From CAIWHR01 sp963717695 (GTDB lineage Bacteria; Pseudomonadota; Gammaproteobacteria; Burkholderiales; Casimicrobiaceae): DNA of 64,000 nt. Positions 30,384 to 39,774 of this stretch are shown in pieces. The translations under genes and the position numbers were made by a program. The notes below the pieces were generated by a model. It saw only the letters and a program-made list of their open reading frames with translations. It was not told the DNA's origin and did not search any database. Numbering within the stretch: position 1 is the first letter of the stretch; each line of letters starts with the position of its first letter. The stretch is taken from positions 744,001 through 808,000 of the forward strand of contig CAVQWR010000006.1 in NCBI GenBank assembly GCA_963717695.1. The letters run 5' to 3'.

Positions 30384-30947
30384 TCAGATCTTCGGCAGGG
30401 TAACGCCCTGCTGGCCCTGGTACTTGCCGCCGCGGTCCTTGTACGACGTCTCGCAGACCTCGTCCGATTCGAAGAAGATCACCTGCGCGATGCCCTCGTT
30501 GGCGTAGATCTTCGCCGGCAGCGGCGTCGTGTTCGAGAACTCGAGCGTGACGTAGCCTTCCCACTCCGGCTCGAACGGCGTGACGTTGACGATGATGCCG
30601 CAGCGCGCGTACGTGCTCTTGCCGAGGCAGATCGTGAGCACGTTGCGCGGGATGCGGAAGTACTCGACCGTGCGCGCCAGCGCGAACGAGTTGGGCGGGA
30701 TGATGCAGACGTCGCCCTCGAAATCGACGAAGGATCCGGCGTCGAAGTTCTTCGGGTCGACGATCGTCGAGTTGATGTTGGTGAAGATCTTGAATTCGCG
30801 CGAGCAGCGGATGTCGTAGCCGTAGCTCGACGTGCCGTACGACACGATCTTGTGGCCGTCGGCCTCGCGCACCTGGTTCGGCTCGAACGGCTCGATCATG
30901 CGGTGCGCCGCCGCCATCCGGCGGATCCACTTGTCGGACTTGATCAC
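30384..30947 (-). CDS. dcd: dCTP deaminase
   Basis: A 187-residue enzyme that deaminates dCTP to dUTP for thymidylate synthesis. Seen: IKSDKWIRRMA at the N-terminus, SSYGYDIRCSREF, FALARTVEYFRIPRN and the active-site region CLGKSTYARCGI, ending GQQGVTLPKI. The start is a GTG at 30947 with AGGAG 8 bp upstream (AGGAGATTGAGGTG); no ATG fits. Length equals the standard enzyme. It follows mrp on the same strand with a 189-bp gap. Confidence 0.95.
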   Translation of the reverse strand: MIKSDKWIRRMAAAHRMIEPFEPNQVREADGHKIVSYGTSSYGYDIRCSREFKIFTNINSTIVDPKNFDAGSFVDFEGDVCIIPPNSFALARTVEYFRIPRNVLTICLGKSTYARCGIIVNVTPFEPEWEGYVTLEFSNTTPLPAKIYANEGIAQVIFFESDEVCETSYKDRGGKYQGQQGVTLPKI

Positions 30948-31136
30948 CTCAATCTCCTGTTTTTCGCTGCAGATTTCGCGACCCGGAGGTCGACGGTGGT
31001 CCGAAAAGCGTCGCGAGGAGACCGAGATGCGAGGCGTCCGCGAGCGAGGGACCGGAGTGTACGCGGCAGTACATGAGGATCCCGAGCGAACGGACAACGA
31101 AGCAGATCGGTCCCGCAGCAGCCTTGCGGGCCGCCG

Positions 31137-32228
31137 TCAGGTATCTTTCTGGACGACGATGCTGGGAAACTTGCTCGAGAAGTCCTCGGCCTTCTGCGCG
31201 ACGAACACCGCTGTGCGGCGGGCGATCTCGCGATAGATCTGCGCCACCGTGCCGTCGGGATCGGCGACGACGGTCGGCCGTCCGGCGTCGGTTTGCTCGC
31301 GAATCCTGATGTCGAGCGGCAGCCCGCCGAGGAACGGCACGTTGTAGTCGGCGCACATCTTCGCGCCGCCACCCTCGCCGAAGATGGCCTCGGCGTGGCC
31401 GCATTTCGAGCAGATGTGCATGCTCATGTTCTCGACGATGCCGACGATCGGCACGCCGACCTTCTCGAACATCTTGAGTCCCTTCCGTGCATCGATCAGC
31501 GCGATGTCCTGCGGCGTGGTGACGATCACCGCGCCGGTGACGGGCACCTTCTGCGCCAGCGTGAGCTGGATGTCGCCGGTGCCGGGCGGCATGTCGACGA
31601 CGAGATAGTCGAGGTCGCGCCAGTTGGTGTCCTTGAGGAGCTGCTCCAGCGCCTGCGTCACCATCGGGCCACGCCAGACCATCGGCGTGTCCGGGTCGAT
31701 GAGAAAGCCGATCGACATCGCCTGCAGCCCGTAGGCCTCGAGCGGCTCGAGCGTCTTGCCGTCCTGCGATTCCGGACGCCCGGCGATGCCCAGCATCATC
31801 GGCTGCGACGGCCCGTAGATGTCGGCGTCGAGCACGCCCACCTTCGCGCCCTCGGCGGCAAGCGCCAGCGCGAGGTTCACGGCGGTGGTCGACTTCCCGA
31901 CGCCGCCTTTGCCGCTCGCCACCGCGATGATGTTCTTGACGCCGGGAATCAGCTTGACGCCGCGCTGCACCGAATGCGACGTGATCTTCTGCGTCATGTT
32001 GACGGTGACGCGGCCGGCGCCCGGCAGCGCCGCCACTTTATCGACGATCAGCTTCTTCAGGATCTCGTGCTGCGTCTTCGCCGGATAGCCGAGCTGGACG
32101 TCGATGGCGACGTCGGCGCCGCTGACGCGGACCGCCTTGACGGACTTGCCGGTGACGAAATCGCGTCCGGTGTTGGGATCGGTGAGCGTGCGAAGGCTGG
32201 TCTGGACGTCGGCCTCGGTGATGGCCAT
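31137..32228 (-). CDS. apbC: Iron-sulfur cluster carrier protein ApbC/Mrp
   Basis: A 363-residue P-loop ATPase that carries [4Fe-4S] clusters to target proteins. Seen: N-terminal DUF59/MIP18 domain (residues 5-80), deviant Walker A GKGGVGKSTTAVNLALALA (near residue 105), LDADIYGPSQPMM, VDMPPGTGDIQLTLAQ, and the cluster-binding CSKCGH. Intact. It is divergent from metG, a standard betaproteobacterial arrangement, and upstream of dcd. Confidence 0.95.
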   Translation of the reverse strand: MAITEADVQTSLRTLTDPNTGRDFVTGKSVKAVRVSGADVAIDVQLGYPAKTQHEILKKLIVDKVAALPGAGRVTVNMTQKITSHSVQRGVKLIPGVKNIIAVASGKGGVGKSTTAVNLALALAAEGAKVGVLDADIYGPSQPMMLGIAGRPESQDGKTLEPLEAYGLQAMSIGFLIDPDTPMVWRGPMVTQALEQLLKDTNWRDLDYLVVDMPPGTGDIQLTLAQKVPVTGAVIVTTPQDIALIDARKGLKMFEKVGVPIVGIVENMSMHICSKCGHAEAIFGEGGGAKMCADYNVPFLGGLPLDIRIREQTDAGRPTVVADPDGTVAQIYREIARRTAVFVAQKAEDFSSKFPSIVVQKDT

Positions 32229-32434
32229 CGGGGAGCTCCGTTGGGGCGTCGCGTGCATTGCGGGAAAAGACTTCGATTCTAGCGAAAATCCGCGCCCGAT
32301 CGCATGCCGGCCCCAAAGCCGGACCGGCACGAATGCGGAGCGTGGTGACGATCTACGGCACCGCCACCGAGGGTCACTGCCCCGCGCTTTGCTAGAATCG
32401 CCTCTTTCCCCTCCCCATTTCAAGGTCTTGCGCG

Positions 32435-34589
32435 ATGCCCGCCGCAGGGAAAGAGCCGTCGACCGCCGCCGCGAACGCTGTTCGTGACGACCGCGCTGCC
32501 GTACGCCAACGGTCCGTTCCACATCGGCCACATCATGGAGTACATCCAGGCCGACATCTGGGTGCGCTTCCAGCGGATGCAGGGGCACCGCGTCCATTTC
32601 GTCGGCGCCGACGACACGCACGGCGCGCCGATCATGCTGAAGGCCGAGTCCGAGGGCGTGACGCCGCAGGCGCTGGTCGCGGCGATCGCGGCCACCCGTC
32701 CGAAGACGTTGCACGGCTTCCACCTGAGCTTCGACCACTGGCATTCGACCGATTCGCCGGAGAACGTCGAGCTCTCGCAGGACATCTACGCGCGCCTCAA
32801 GAGGGGCGGACTCGTCTACGCGAAGCCGATCGAGCAGTTCTACGATCCGGTGAAGGCGATGTTCCTCCCGGACCGCTACATCAAGGGCACGTGCCCCAAG
32901 TGCGGGACGAAGGACCAGTACGGCGACGCCTGCGAGAAGTGCAGCACGCTGAACGCGCCCACCGATCTCATCGACCCGTATTCGACGCTCTCCGGCGCGC
33001 GGCCCGAGATGCGCACGTCGTCGCATCTCTTCTTCCGCCTGTCGGACCCGAAGATCGTCGCGTTCCTGCGCGAATGGACGCGCGCGCCCGCGCCCGGGCA
33101 GTCGCTGCAGCCGGAAGTGCTGAACAAGATCCACGAGTGGCTGGGCGACGCGGGCGGCGCGGACAAGCTCTCCGACTGGGACATCTCGCGCGACGCGCCG
33201 TACTTCGGGATTCCGATCCCCGACGAGCCGGGCAAGTACTTCTACGTCTGGCTCGACGCGCCGGTCGGCTACCTCGCCGCGCTGAAGAGCTATTTCGACA
33301 GCGGCAAGGCGAGGGCAGCGGGCGACGCAAGGACGTTCGCCGAATGTCTCTCGGCAACCGACACCGAGCAGTATCACTTCATCGGCAAGGACATCGTCTA
33401 TTTCCACACGCTGTTCTGGCCGGCGATGCTGCAGTTCGCCGGCAAGCCATATCGGGCCCCGACCAACGTGTTCGTGCACGGCTTCCTGACGGCGCTCGGC
33501 GAGAAGATGTCGAAGTCGCGCGGCACCGGCATCAGCCCCGACTACTACCTCGATCTCGGGATGGACGCGGAGTGGCTGCGCTACTACATCGCGGCGAAGC
33601 TGAACGACAAGGTCGAGGACATCGATTTCAATCCGGATGACTTCGTCGCCCGCGTCAACAGCGATCTCATCGGCAAGTACGTCAATATCGCGAGTCGCGC
33701 GGCGCCGTTTCTCACAAAGCATTTCGACGGGCGCCTCACGCCGCCTTCACACGAGGGTCGCATGGGACCCGCCATCCTTGGTGCCGTCGACATTGAGGAA
33801 GAAGTAGCGGACGCGTATCGAAACCGCGAATTCGGCAAAGCCTTGCGCCTGATCATGACCTACGCCGACAAGATCAACGAATATTTTGACGCGGCGAAGC
33901 CGTGGGTATTGGCGAAAGATCCTGCGCGCACACATGACTTGCACGAGATCTGCAGCGATTGCGTCTCCGCTTTCTTCAAAATGACGGTGATGCTAAAGCC
34001 GGTCCTGCCGACGCTCGCGAGCCGCGTCGAGCGTTGGCTCGGAACGCCGAATCTGACGTGGGACGATGTCGCGCGCAAGCCACGCAACGCGCCGCGCATT
34101 CCAGAACTCGTCGGAAATTTCGAACACCTCATGGCCCGCATCGATCCCAAGCAGGTCGACGCGCTGCTCGAAGGACCGAAGATGACCGCAGCACCCGCCG
34201 CCCCGCCATCTCCGCTTCCCGCCGGAGGCGCCGCGGCACCGAAGCCCGACGCGTCGGCCGCCCACATCGGCATCGACGACTTCGCGAAGATCGATCTGCG
34301 CATCGCGAAGATCGTCAACGCCGAGCACGTCGAGGGCGCCGACAAGCTCCTGAAGCTGACCCTCGACGTCGGCGACCTGGGAACGCGCACGGTGTTCGCG
34401 GGCATCAAGTCCGCGTACAAGCCGGAGGACCTGGTCGGCCGGCTGACGCCGATGGTCGCGAACCTCGCGCCGCGCAAGATGAAGTTCGGGCTCTCCGAGG
34501 GCATGGTGCTCGCCGCCTCCGGCGACGGTCCCGGCATCTTCCTGCTGGCGCCCGACAGCGGCGCACAGCCCGGCATGCGCGTCAAATGA
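32435..34589 (+). CDS. metG: Methionyl-tRNA synthetase (probable frameshift at the N-terminus)
   Basis: About 715 residues. Class I signature PYANGPFHIGHIME, zinc knuckle CPKCGTKDQYGDACEKC, KMSKS loop EKMSKSRGTG, anticodon-binding helical domain, and a C-terminal EMAPII-like tRNA-binding domain (DFAKIDLRIAKIVNAEHVEG). The conserved frame has no ATG before LFVTTALPYANG. An ATG at 32435 in another frame (MPAAGKEPSTA) joins it if one base near 32473 is wrong; otherwise a GTG at 32484 would cut the N-terminus short. Oddity: about 33660-34130 is clearly lower in G+C (53-55% in three counted 60-base lines) than the rest, with different codon use. Confidence 0.93.
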
Positions 34590-34641
34590 CCTTGCGCATC
34601 TCCACCGTCGTCGCGCCACGCATGCGCTGATCGCGGTCGCG

Positions 34642-36639
34642 GTGGACCTTCGCCCGTTCGACTTCGTCCTGGCCGCCATCGCGGCATGGCTCGTGATCGG
34701 CTTGCTCGGCATGGCCCGGCCGCGCGACCTCCGCTACATCAGCCGCCTGCTGTTTCCCGCGGGCGCCATCGTCGGATTGGGGCTCGGAATCGCCGCGTAC
34801 GCGGCCATCGGATCGATGCCCGAGTTCACGATCCTTCCGTTCGGGCTGCCGGGCCTCCCGTTCCATCTGCGGATCGATCCGCTGTCGGCGTTCTTCCTCG
34901 TGCTGCTGGGCGCCACGGCCGGGCCGATCTCGATCTTTTCGTCCGGCTACTTCCGCTCCGGCGGCGGCGCCGCGCCCGGCCTCCTGTGCTTCCAGTACCA
35001 CGTCTTCCTCGCGGCGATGGCGCTCGTGATGCTTGCGGACGATGCGTACGCCTTCATGGTCGCGTGGGAGACGATGGCGCTGGCATCGTATTTCCTCGTC
35101 ACGACCGACCATCGCATTCCGGAGATCCGCCGCGCGGGATTCCTTTATCTCCTGATCGCGCACGTCGGCGCGATCGCCATCCTGCTCTGCTTCGGCGTGC
35201 TGCAGGGGGGCACCGGCGACTACACGTTCGGCTCGATGCGCTCGATGGTGCTGACCGGCATGTGGCCCACGGCAGCCTTCATCCTCGCGCTCGCGGGGTT
35301 CGGCGCGAAGGCGGGCCTGCTGCCGATGCACGTCTGGCTGCCGGAAGCACATCCCGCCGCGCCGTCGCCGGTGTCGGCGCTGATGAGCGGCGTGATGCTG
35401 AAGACCGCGATCTACGGGCTGCTTCGGATCACGTTCGACCTGCTGCACGCGCAGCTGTGGTGGTGGGGCGTGTTCGCGCTCGCGCTCGGCCTCGCAACGG
35501 CGCTCTTCGGCGTGGTGTTCGCCGCCGCGCAGACCGACATGAAGCGCCTCCTCGCCTACTCGTCGATCGAGAACATCGGGATCATCGTTGCCGCCATCGG
35601 GCTCGCGATCGTGTTCAAGTCCTACGGCAAGACGCTGCTCGCTGCCCTCGCGCTGACCGCGGCGCTCTACCACTCGCTCAACCACGCGTTCTTCAAGAGC
35701 CTGCTCTTCCTCGCGACGGGATCGGTGCTGCACGCGACGAAGGAGCGCAGCCTCGGCAAGCTGGGCGGACTCATCCACCGGATGCCGTGGGTCGCGTGGC
35801 CAGCGCTGATCGGCACGCTCGCGATCGCAGGTCTGCCGCCGTTGAACGGATTCGTGTCGGAATGGCTTCTGCTGCAGGCGTTCCTGTTCACGCCCGGGCT
35901 GCCGCAGTCGTTCGTCAACATGCTGGTGCCGGTGGTCGCGGCGGCGCTGGTGCTCGCCGTTGCACTGGCGGCGTACGTGATGGTCAAGTTCTACGGGATC
36001 ATCTTCCTCGGCCGGCCGCGCGAGGCGAATCTCGCCTATGCACACGACGCGGGCACCTTCGAGCGCATTGCACTCATCGCGCTCGCCGCCGGCTGCGTGC
36101 TGCTCGGATTGTTCCCGGGCAGCGTGATCCGCTTCATCGATCCGGTGAACACGATGCTGGTCGGCACCGGCATGGGAACACAGGCCGGCAGCTGGCTCTT
36201 CCTGGTACCGATCAGCGCGACCCGGTCGAGCTACAGCCCGCTCATCCTTCTCGCGGTGATCGTCGGCGTCGTGCTGCTGACGGTGCAGATCGTGCACCGT
36301 TTCTATCACGGGCGGGTGCGCCGGTCCGCACCATGGGATTGCGGCTTTCCGGCGCAGACGCCGCGGATGCAGGACACCGCCGAAGGCTTCGGCCAGCCGA
36401 TCCGACAGGTGTTCGAGCCGTTCTTCCGCATCGAGCGCCACCTGCCGTCGCCGTTCGACACCGAGCCCCGCTACTCGGTGAAGGCGGACGATCACTGGTG
36501 GTACTGGCTGTACCTCCCGATCGCGCGCGCCGCCGAGGCGGTCGCCCGCTTCACCGGTCTGATCCAGCAGGGCCGAATATCCGTCTACCTGACGTTCAGC
36601 TTCGTCACGCTGCTGGCGCTGCTCTACTTCGTCCAATGA
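34642..36639 (+). CDS. hyfB: Hydrogenase-4 component B-like antiporter subunit (NuoL/HyfB family)
   Basis: A 665-residue membrane protein with about 16 hydrophobic segments, related to the proton-pumping NuoL/Mrp antiporter subunits. Key charged residues are present: Glu in AWETMALASYF, Lys in FGAKAGLLPMHVWLPEAHPAAPSPVSALMSG, and Lys in HSLNHAFFKSLLFL. The C-terminal part with WDCGF and the last helix matches HyfB rather than NuoL. GTG start at 34642, 52 bp after metG. First gene of a six-gene unit; the stop overlaps the hyfC start (ATGA). Confidence 0.9.
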   Translation: MDLRPFDFVLAAIAAWLVIGLLGMARPRDLRYISRLLFPAGAIVGLGLGIAAYAAIGSMPEFTILPFGLPGLPFHLRIDPLSAFFLVLLGATAGPISIFSSGYFRSGGGAAPGLLCFQYHVFLAAMALVMLADDAYAFMVAWETMALASYFLVTTDHRIPEIRRAGFLYLLIAHVGAIAILLCFGVLQGGTGDYTFGSMRSMVLTGMWPTAAFILALAGFGAKAGLLPMHVWLPEAHPAAPSPVSALMSGVMLKTAIYGLLRITFDLLHAQLWWWGVFALALGLATALFGVVFAAAQTDMKRLLAYSSIENIGIIVAAIGLAIVFKSYGKTLLAALALTAALYHSLNHAFFKSLLFLATGSVLHATKERSLGKLGGLIHRMPWVAWPALIGTLAIAGLPPLNGFVSEWLLLQAFLFTPGLPQSFVNMLVPVVAAALVLAVALAAYVMVKFYGIIFLGRPREANLAYAHDAGTFERIALIALAAGCVLLGLFPGSVIRFIDPVNTMLVGTGMGTQAGSWLFLVPISATRSSYSPLILLAVIVGVVLLTVQIVHRFYHGRVRRSAPWDCGFPAQTPRMQDTAEGFGQPIRQVFEPFFRIERHLPSPFDTEPRYSVKADDHWWYWLYLPIARAAEAVARFTGLIQQGRISVYLTFSFVTLLALLYFVQ

Positions 36640-37583
36640 ACGCGTCCGCCCTCCTGTCGCAGTTCCTGCAGCTCGCGATTGCGCTGGCACTCGCGCCGCT
36701 GGTCATGGGCTGGGTCAATCAGTGCCGGGCGCTCCTCTCGAATCGCAGCGCGCCGCCCCTCACGCTGCCCTACCGCACCATCCGCAAGCTCTTCATCAAG
36801 GATGCGGTCGTCGCGCACGGCGCCTCGCCGATCTTCCGGATCACGCCGTACGTGGTGTTCGGCGCGATGTGCGCCGCGGCGGCGATCGTACCCTCGCTCG
36901 CGACCGACCTTCCCTTCGCCCGCGCCGCCGACGCCATCGCGCTGGTCGGGCTCTTCGCGCTCGCCCGCGTGTTCATCGCGCTGGCCGCAATGGACATCGG
37001 GACCGCGTTCGGCACGCTCGGCGCGCGCCGCGAGATGTTCATCGGCTTCCTCGCCGAGCCCGCGCTGCTGATGGTGCTCTTCACGGCATCCCTGATCTCG
37101 GGGTCGACCTCGCTGCCCTCGATCGTCGACACGCTCGCCCACCGCGAGCTCGCGATCTACCCCAGTCTCGCGCTCGCGGGTGTCGCCTTCGTGATGGTGT
37201 CGCTCGCCGAGAACGCGCGCATTCCGATCGACAATCCGGCGACGCACCTCGAGCTGACGATGATCCACGAGGCGATGACGCTCGAATACTCGGCGCGTCA
37301 TCTCGCGCTGATCGAGTGGGCCGCGGCGCTCAAGCTCTTCAACTACTCGTGCATCGGCCTCGCGATCTTCTTCCCGTTCGGCATCGCCGAGGGCGGCCAC
37401 TGGCAGGCGATCATCGCGGCAGTGCCGGTGCTCGTGCTGAAGCTCGCCATCGGCGGCTTCTTCCTCGCGCTGATCGAAACGGTGTCGGCGAAGCTGCGGA
37501 TCTTCCGCGCGCCCGAGTTCCTCGGCACGGCGTTCCTGCTCGCAGTGCTGGCGATGCTCGTCAACCTGCTGCTCGGAAGCTGA
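36636..37583 (+). CDS. hyfC: Hydrogenase-4 component C-like membrane subunit (NuoH/HyfC family)
   Basis: A 315-residue NuoH-like protein with about eight hydrophobic segments. It has the conserved acidic loop ENARIPIDNPATHLELTMIHE that in complex I and group 4 hydrogenases contacts the peripheral arm and the proton path. ATG overlaps the hyfB stop, so the two are translationally coupled. Intact. It anchors the soluble NuoB/NuoD-like subunits (hyfI, hyfG) to the membrane. Confidence 0.9.
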   Translation: MNASALLSQFLQLAIALALAPLVMGWVNQCRALLSNRSAPPLTLPYRTIRKLFIKDAVVAHGASPIFRITPYVVFGAMCAAAAIVPSLATDLPFARAADAIALVGLFALARVFIALAAMDIGTAFGTLGARREMFIGFLAEPALLMVLFTASLISGSTSLPSIVDTLAHRELAIYPSLALAGVAFVMVSLAENARIPIDNPATHLELTMIHEAMTLEYSARHLALIEWAAALKLFNYSCIGLAIFFPFGIAEGGHWQAIIAAVPVLVLKLAIGGFFLALIETVSAKLRIFRAPEFLGTAFLLAVLAMLVNLLLGS

Positions 37584-37584
37584 G

Positions 37585-38253
37585 ATGACCGCGATCCCTC
37601 TCTACGCGCAGCTCATCAACCTCTTCGCGGCGATCCTGCTGCTGCTCGCGTTCGCGATGCTGTCGCAGCGCCGCGTGCTGTCGCTCATCAACCTGTTCGC
37701 AGCGCAGGGACTCGTGCTGGCGATGTCGACGGCCACGGTCGCCTTCGGCACGCACCAGGCGCACCTCTACTGGTCCGCGGGGCTCACCTTTGCGCTGAAG
37801 GTCGTGCTGCTGCCCTGGATCCTGCATCGGCTGATCCGGCGGCTCGACGTGCGCTGGGAGTTCGAGCAGCTCATCAACATCCCGACGACGATGCTGATCG
37901 GCATCGTCCTCGTCGTCTTTGCGTTCAATCTTGCCGTGCCGATCTCGCAGCTCGCGAGCACCGTCACCCGCTCGACGCTCGGCATCGCGATCGCGAGCGT
38001 GATGCTGTCGTTCCTGATGATGATCACGCGGCGCAAGGCGATTCCCCAGGTGGTCGGATTCCTGTCGATGGAGAACGGGCTCTTCTTCGCCGCGACCAGC
38101 GCGACCTACGGGATGCCGATGGTGGTCGAGCTCGGCATCGCCCTCGACGTGCTGGTCGGCATGCTGATCCTCGGCGTGTTCTTCTTCCAGATCCGCGAGC
38201 AGTTCGACAGCCTCGACCTCAAGCACATGGAAAAGTTGAAAGAGTCCGAATGA
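37585..38253 (+). CDS. hyfE: Hydrogenase-4 component E-like membrane subunit (HyfE)
   Basis: A 222-residue protein with six or more hydrophobic segments; its C-terminal half resembles NuoK. It starts MTAIPLYAQLINLFAAILLLLAFAM in family style (shown in part) and includes VVGFLSMENGLFFAA with the membrane Glu typical of NuoK/HyfE. One base separates it from the hyfC stop. Intact; the C-terminus is hydrophilic (DSLDLKHMEKLKESE). Confidence 0.88.
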   Translation: MTAIPLYAQLINLFAAILLLLAFAMLSQRRVLSLINLFAAQGLVLAMSTATVAFGTHQAHLYWSAGLTFALKVVLLPWILHRLIRRLDVRWEFEQLINIPTTMLIGIVLVVFAFNLAVPISQLASTVTRSTLGIAIASVMLSFLMMITRRKAIPQVVGFLSMENGLFFAATSATYGMPMVVELGIALDVLVGMLILGVFFFQIREQFDSLDLKHMEKLKESE

Positions 38254-38307
38254 CGATGCGTCAGACGCCGTTCTGCGTCCGGCGACACGTCTGAGGCGGC
38301 CGCGATC

Positions 38308-39759
38308 ATGATCGAGATATTCGCCGTCCTCGCCTTCCCGCTCGCTCGGCGCCGCCGTGCTCGCACTCTACGGGCATCGCGACCGCGCGGCGCTGATGAA
38401 TGTCGGCTTCAGCTTCGCGACGCTCGTCGCGGCGGCGGCGCTCACGTGGCGCGTGATCGGCGACGGACCGCTGCTGGTCGCCGACAAGCAGTTCTTCGTC
38501 GATCCGTTCAACGTATTCCTGGTCGCGCTGACCGCCTTCGTCGGCTTCACGACGTCGATATTCTCGCGCCCGTACATGCGCATCGAGCACGAGCACGGCC
38601 GGCTCACGCCCGGACGGCTGCGGCTCTATCACAGCATGTACCAGTTCTTCAATTTCACGATGCTGCTGGCGCTCCTCACCAACAACATGGGGATCCTGTG
38701 GGTCGCGCTGGAGGCGGCCACGCTCGCGACGGTGCTGCTCGTGTCGCTGTACCGGACGCCGGCAAGCCTCGAGGCCGCGTGGAAGTACTTCATCCTGTGC
38801 GGCGTCGGCATCGCGCAGGCGCTCTTCGGCACGATCCTGCTCTATTTCGCCGCGGAAAAGCTGCTCGGCGCGGAAGGCGGCGCGCTGCTGTGGACCGAGC
38901 TCAATGCGATCAAGGGGCAGCTCGAGCCGACCGTGCTGTCGCTGTCGTTCGTGTTCCTGCTGGTCGGCTACGGGACCAAGGTGGGCCTCGTCCCGCTGCA
39001 CAACTGGCTCCCCGACGCGCACGCCGAGGGCCCGACGCCCGTTTCGGCCGTGCTCTCCGGATTGCTGCTCAACGTCGCGCTCTACGCGGTCGTCCGCTGC
39101 AAGGTGCTGGTCGAGGGCTCGCTGCACACGTCGTACGCGAAGGAGCTGATGATGGGCTTCGGCATCCTGTCCGTCGTCGTCGCCGCCTTCCTGCTGTCGC
39201 GGCAGAAGGACGTGAAGCGGCTCTTCGCCTACTCGTCGATCGAGCACATGGGGATCATCACGTTCGCGTTCGGCATGGGCGGCGCGATCGCCAACTTCGC
39301 CGCGCTGCTCCACATGACCGTGCATTCGCTGACCAAGTCGGCGATCTTCTTCGCCGTCGGCCACGCCGCGCAGAAGACCGGCACGCAGATGATCGACGAC
39401 ATCCGCGGCCTCGTCACGATCCTCCCGCGATCGGCTGGGGACTGATCCTCGGTTCGCTCGCGATCCTCGGCATGCCGCCGTTCGGCGTGTTCGCGAGCGA
39501 GTTCCTCGTGCTGACGACCGCGATGCGGCAGCAGCCGTGGGCGACGCCGCTGCTGCTGCTGGCGCTCGGCGTCGCGTTCGCGGCAGTGTTCTCCAAGGTC
39601 CAGCCGATGGTGTTCGGCGAGACCAACGCCAAGCGGCTGCCGGTGCGGCCCGCGATGATTCCCGTGTTCGTGCACCTCGCGCTGGTGCTGATGCTGGGCC
39701 TCTGGATCCCGCCGGCGCTGGCCGAGTGGTATCGCCAGGCGGCGCTTCTGATCGGATAG
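38308..39759 (+). CDS. hyfF: Hydrogenase-4 component F-like antiporter subunit (NuoN/M-like HyfF; two frameshifts)
   Basis: About 483 residues of a second antiporter-like subunit. Seen after correction: MIEIFAVLAFPLLGAAVLAL, Glu in WVALEAATLATVLL, Lys in GTKVGLVPLHNWLPDAHAEG, Lys in VHSLTKSAIFFAVGH, and the last helices from ILGMPPFGVFASEFLVL to LGLWIPPALAEWYRQ. Breaks: one extra base near 38342, and one apparently missing base near 39425. Both are probably errors because the rest is well conserved. With HyfB it would give the complex two proton- or ion-translocating modules. Confidence 0.88.
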   Translation: MIEIFAVLAFPLARRRRARTLRASRPRGADECRLQLRDARRGGGAHVARDRRRTAAGRRQAVLRRSVQRIPGRADRLRRLHDVDILAPVHAHRARARPAHARTAAALSQHVPVLQFHDAAGAPHQQHGDPVGRAGGGHARDGAARVAVPDAGKPRGRVEVLHPVRRRHRAGALRHDPALFRRGKAARRGRRRAAVDRAQCDQGAARADRAVAVVRVPAGRLRDQGGPRPAAQLAPRRARRGPDARFGRALRIAAQRRALRGRPLQGAGRGLAAHVVREGADDGLRHPVRRRRRLPAVAAEGREAALRLLVDRAHGDHHVRVRHGRRDRQLRRAAPHDRAFADQVGDLLRRRPRRAEDRHADDRRHPRPRHDPPAIGWGLILGSLAILGMPPFGVFASEFLVLTTAMRQQPWATPLLLLALGVAFAAVFSKVQPMVFGETNAKRLPVRPAMIPVFVHLALVLMLGLWIPPALAEWYRQAALLIG

Positions 39760-39774
39760 ACCGGGACCGCCTCG

